A stretch of 38,277 nucleotides of DNA from NCBI GenBank assembly GCA_035651755.1, contig DASRFA010000035.1, forward strand, positions 1 through 38,277, read 5' to 3'. A program made the position numbers and the translations under genes. Positions 36,242 through 38,277 of this stretch are shown in pieces. This DNA comes from DASRFA01 sp035651755 (GTDB lineage Bacteria; Desulfobacterota; Binatia; UBA12015). How positions within the stretch are numbered: position 1 is the stretch's first letter; the number at the start of each line of letters is the position of its first letter. Under the pieces are notes generated by a model, which had not been told where the DNA came from, did no database searches, and saw nothing but the letters and a program-made list of their open reading frames with translations.

Positions 36242-37552
36242 TCACCTCCGGAAGCCGGATTCCAGCACGGGTAGACCGAGCGCCCAGCGCCGGACCCAGT
36301 CGAGCGCGAGCTGCGACGTGAGGAGCTTCACCCAGTCCCGCGTGCCCCAGAGCTGGTGACGGCGCGACACGAGCATCCCGTCCGCGGAGAGCGCGAAGCA
36401 GACGGTGCCGACGGGCTTGTCCGGCGTCCCGCCGTCGGGCCCGGCGATCCCGGTCGTCGCGACCGCGACCGATGCCCCCGAGCGCCGGCGCGCGCCCTCC
36501 GCCATCGCGCGCGCCGTCTCCTCGCTCACCGCGCCGAACTCCTTCAGCGTCTCGCGCGGCACGCCGAGCACGTCCATCTTGGCGGCGTTCGTATACGTCA
36601 CGTAGTCCGCGATGAAGTAGGCCGAGCTCCCCGCGACCTCGGTCACGCGGTGTCCGACCAGGCCCCCGGAGCACGACTCCGCGATCGCGAGCGTCGCGCC
36701 GCGCTCGCGGAGGGCGTCCCCGACCGCGGCCTCCATCGTCTTCTCGCCCTCCGCGAACACGACCGGCCCGAGCGCGGCGCGCACCCGTTGCCCGACCTCG
36801 GCGAGGCGCGCCTCGGCGCGGCCGGGCTGGTCGCGGACGAGGAGCTTCACGGAGATCTGCGGGAAGCTCGCGCGGAAGCTCAGCCGCGCCTCCTCGGGCC
36901 GGACGACCGCGTTCACCGCCTCGTCGAGCGCGGACTCGCTCATGCCGAAAGTCTGGAACGTCCGGGTGAGGATGACGTCGGTCGATCCCCGGAGCTCGCG
37001 GATCCAGGGCGCGACCTGGTCGTCGAACATCGGCTTCATCTCGCGCGGCACGCCCGGCATCACGACGAGGTGGCGCGTGACGGTCGCGGCGTCGCGCGCG
37101 CCCAGGGCAACGAGCCGGCGCTCGCAGGTGACGCGGTAGCCGGGCGCGGTGCCGAGCGGGTTCTCGAGGATCACCGCGCTCTTCGGGAATTGCGCCTGGC
37201 GGAGGTTGTTCTCCGGCATCACCCTGCCGAGCCGCGCGAACAGCTGCCTGATCTTCTCGGCGGACGCTTCGTCGAAGCGGAGCGGCTCGCCGAGCACTTC
37301 CGCAACGGTCTCGGTCGTGAGGTCGTCGCTGGTCGGCCCCAGGCCGCCCGTCGAGACCACGAGGTCGCCGAGCTCGAACGCGCGCTCCCAGGCCCACGCG
37401 ATGCGGTCGCGATGGTCGCCCGCCACGAGCACGGCCACGACATCGAGCCCGAGCGAGAGACACCGGTCGGCGAGCCACTGCGCGTTGGTGTCTGCGATCT
37501 TGCCCGTCGTGAGCTCGTCGCCGGTCGAGAGGAGGACGACCTTCTCCAGCAT
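36242..37552 (-). CDS. cinA: CinA family protein (competence/damage-inducible; NMN deamidase domain)
   Basis: 436 residues, full-length two-domain CinA. The N-terminal MoaB/MogA-like domain has LLSTGDELTTGKIADTNAQW and STGGLGPTSDDLT (COG1058-type). The C-terminal amidase domain has IAESCSGGLVGHRVTEVAGSS with the catalytic Ser region, YTNAAKMDVLGV and TGIAGPDGGTPDKPVGTV. The C-terminal domain deamidates nicotinamide mononucleotide in NAD recycling; the N-terminal domain acts on ADP-ribose-type substrates in some CinA proteins. ATG 37552 is 4 bp after the pgpA stop, so the two are co-transcribed. cinA next to recA is a widely conserved arrangement. Confidence 0.96.
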   Translation of the reverse strand: MLEKVVLLSTGDELTTGKIADTNAQWLADRCLSLGLDVVAVLVAGDHRDRIAWAWERAFELGDLVVSTGGLGPTSDDLTTETVAEVLGEPLRFDEASAEKIRQLFARLGRVMPENNLRQAQFPKSAVILENPLGTAPGYRVTCERRLVALGARDAATVTRHLVVMPGVPREMKPMFDDQVAPWIRELRGSTDVILTRTFQTFGMSESALDEAVNAVVRPEEARLSFRASFPQISVKLLVRDQPGRAEARLAEVGQRVRAALGPVVFAEGEKTMEAAVGDALRERGATLAIAESCSGGLVGHRVTEVAGSSAYFIADYVTYTNAAKMDVLGVPRETLKEFGAVSEETARAMAEGARRRSGASVAVATTGIAGPDGGTPDKPVGTVCFALSADGMLVSRRHQLWGTRDWVKLLTSQLALDWVRRWALGLPVLESGFRR

Positions 37553-37556
37553 GGCG

Positions 37557-37994
37557 TCACCAAAGCACGAGACGAGCCGCGACGTTAGCGTAGATGCCGC
37601 TCACCACGTCGTCGAGCACGACGCCCGCTCCGCCGGCGACCCGCCGGTCGATCGCGCTCGCCGGCCACACCTTCACGACGTCGAACACGCGAAACAGCAC
37701 GAACGCGACCGCGATCCCCCAAGCCGTCCGCGGCAACCCCGCGAGCGCAACCAGCATCCCGAGAACCTCGTCGACGACGATCCGCCCGCTATCGTGCTCG
37801 CCCATCGCGGCGTCCGCCTCCGCGGCGATCCAGACCGCCATCGCGACCGCCAACACGAGCGCGCCCACAGTGGCCCCGCCGAGCGTCGAGAGAAACGGGA
37901 GGCCGAGAAAGATCGGGATCGCGAGCAAGCTGCCGAACGTCCCCGGCGCAAACGGAACGTTCCCGACGCCGAAGCCGGTCGCCAGAAGAACCAT
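37557..37994 (-). CDS. pgpA: Phosphatidylglycerophosphatase A
   Basis: 145 residues. FGVGNVPFAPGTFGSLLAIP near the N-terminus, DSGRIVVDEVLGMLVAL in the middle and FRVFDVVKVWPASAIDR... GAGVVLDDVVSGIYANV near the C-terminus are the conserved PgpA blocks, with acidic residues for Mg binding and three to four membrane helices. It dephosphorylates phosphatidylglycerophosphate to phosphatidylglycerol in the inner membrane. ATG 37994 is the only start between an upstream in-frame TAG and the first motif. First gene of pgpA-cinA-recA. Slightly shorter than some homologues at the N-terminus. Confidence 0.95.
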   Translation of the reverse strand: MVLLATGFGVGNVPFAPGTFGSLLAIPIFLGLPFLSTLGGATVGALVLAVAMAVWIAAEADAAMGEHDSGRIVVDEVLGMLVALAGLPRTAWGIAVAFVLFRVFDVVKVWPASAIDRRVAGGAGVVLDDVVSGIYANVAARLVLW

Positions 37995-38153
37995 GAGCCG
38001 CCGCCGCGCGATCCGCGGCTTCTAGGTGCGCGCCCACCGGCAGTCAAGCGTCGTCGGCGCAACCGCTGTCCCACGCGCGGACGCCATCGCCGACGCAGCC
38101 GGAGCCGTGTTTGCGGGCAAGCGAGCGACTGTCGAACGAGCGGGGCCATTCCA

Positions 38154-38277
38154 ATTCGCCCCCGTGCGGTGCTCGCGCAGGCAGCTATCGCTGCCCGCGC
38201 TCCGCTCCTCCGATGGGCCTCGTCGCCGCGGCAAAGCCGCGAGGCTATTCCCATTCGCCCCCGTGCGGTGCTCGCGC
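38154..38277. repeat. Direct repeats with about 99-bp period at window end
   Basis: A 25-bp block is repeated exactly at 38154-38178 and 38253-38277 (core CCCCCGTGCGGTGCTCGCGC), each preceded by a near-identical ATTCC. Between copies lie GGCAGC-TATC-GCTGCC (38180-38195) and CGCGGC-AAA-GCCGCG (38227-38241). On the minus strand the latter is a GGC-TTT-GCC hairpin of the same type as the array at 18936-19200. The array is cut by the window end. Confidence 0.7.

Overview
The window is very GC-rich, Gram-negative-type chromosomal DNA. It is dominated by type IV pilus (T4P) genes, nearly all on the minus strand. The N-terminal half of the major pilin closely resembles the Geobacter pilin, and many regulatory sites look sigma-54 dependent. 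Together with the base composition and housekeeping genes this suggests a deltaproteobacterial-type lineage (Desulfobacterota, Myxococcota or Binatota-like). That placement is an inference; no 16S gene is present.

Layout. 1-307: 3' end of an MBL-fold hydrolase gene. 577-6705 (minus): minor-pilin operon fimT-pilV-pilW-pilX-pilY1 plus a small PilY2-like gene, with a candidate sigma-54 promoter at its head and an intrinsic terminator at 360-422. 6824-8167 (plus): an SGNH-hydrolase gene. 8120-10728 (minus): a second, shorter minor-pilin set (fimT-, pilV-, pilW- and pilX-like). 10853-17734 (minus): prepilin peptidase pilD and four overlapping or adjacent genes for polytopic membrane proteins (two GT-C-like proteins, a PAP2 phosphatase and a TMTC-like protein with TPRs). 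17887-18246: pilA with a near-consensus sigma-54 promoter. 18247-19201: a 955-bp non-coding stretch with the pilA leader, promoter, possible activator sites and a tandem array of covarying hairpins. 19202-25965 (minus): a PilS/PilR-like fusion regulator, pilC, pilT and pilB. 26240-31000: glyA, a divergent lysR-type gene, aroE and pfkA. 31026-34552: a GT-C-like membrane protein, a hemerythrin protein and an alpha/beta-hydrolase lipoprotein. 34823-37994 (minus): pgpA-cinA-recA. 37995-38277: repeats that run off the window.

How it fits together. PilB extends and PilT retracts the pilus, PilC is the inner-membrane platform, PilD processes the pilins, PilA is the fibre subunit, and the two minor-pilin sets plus PilY1 form priming or tip complexes. 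The secretin and alignment genes (pilMNOPQ) are not in the window. The most unusual element is the regulator at 19202-21559. It joins a PilS-like six-helix membrane sensor and PAS domain directly to a PilR-like sigma-54 AAA+ domain and Fis HTH, with no histidine kinase and no receiver domain. Consensus-like sigma-54 promoters lie before pilA and before pilT-pilC-regulator, and a weaker one before the first minor-pilin operon. This predicts a membrane-tethered, phosphorelay-free, self-amplifying circuit controlling pilus genes.
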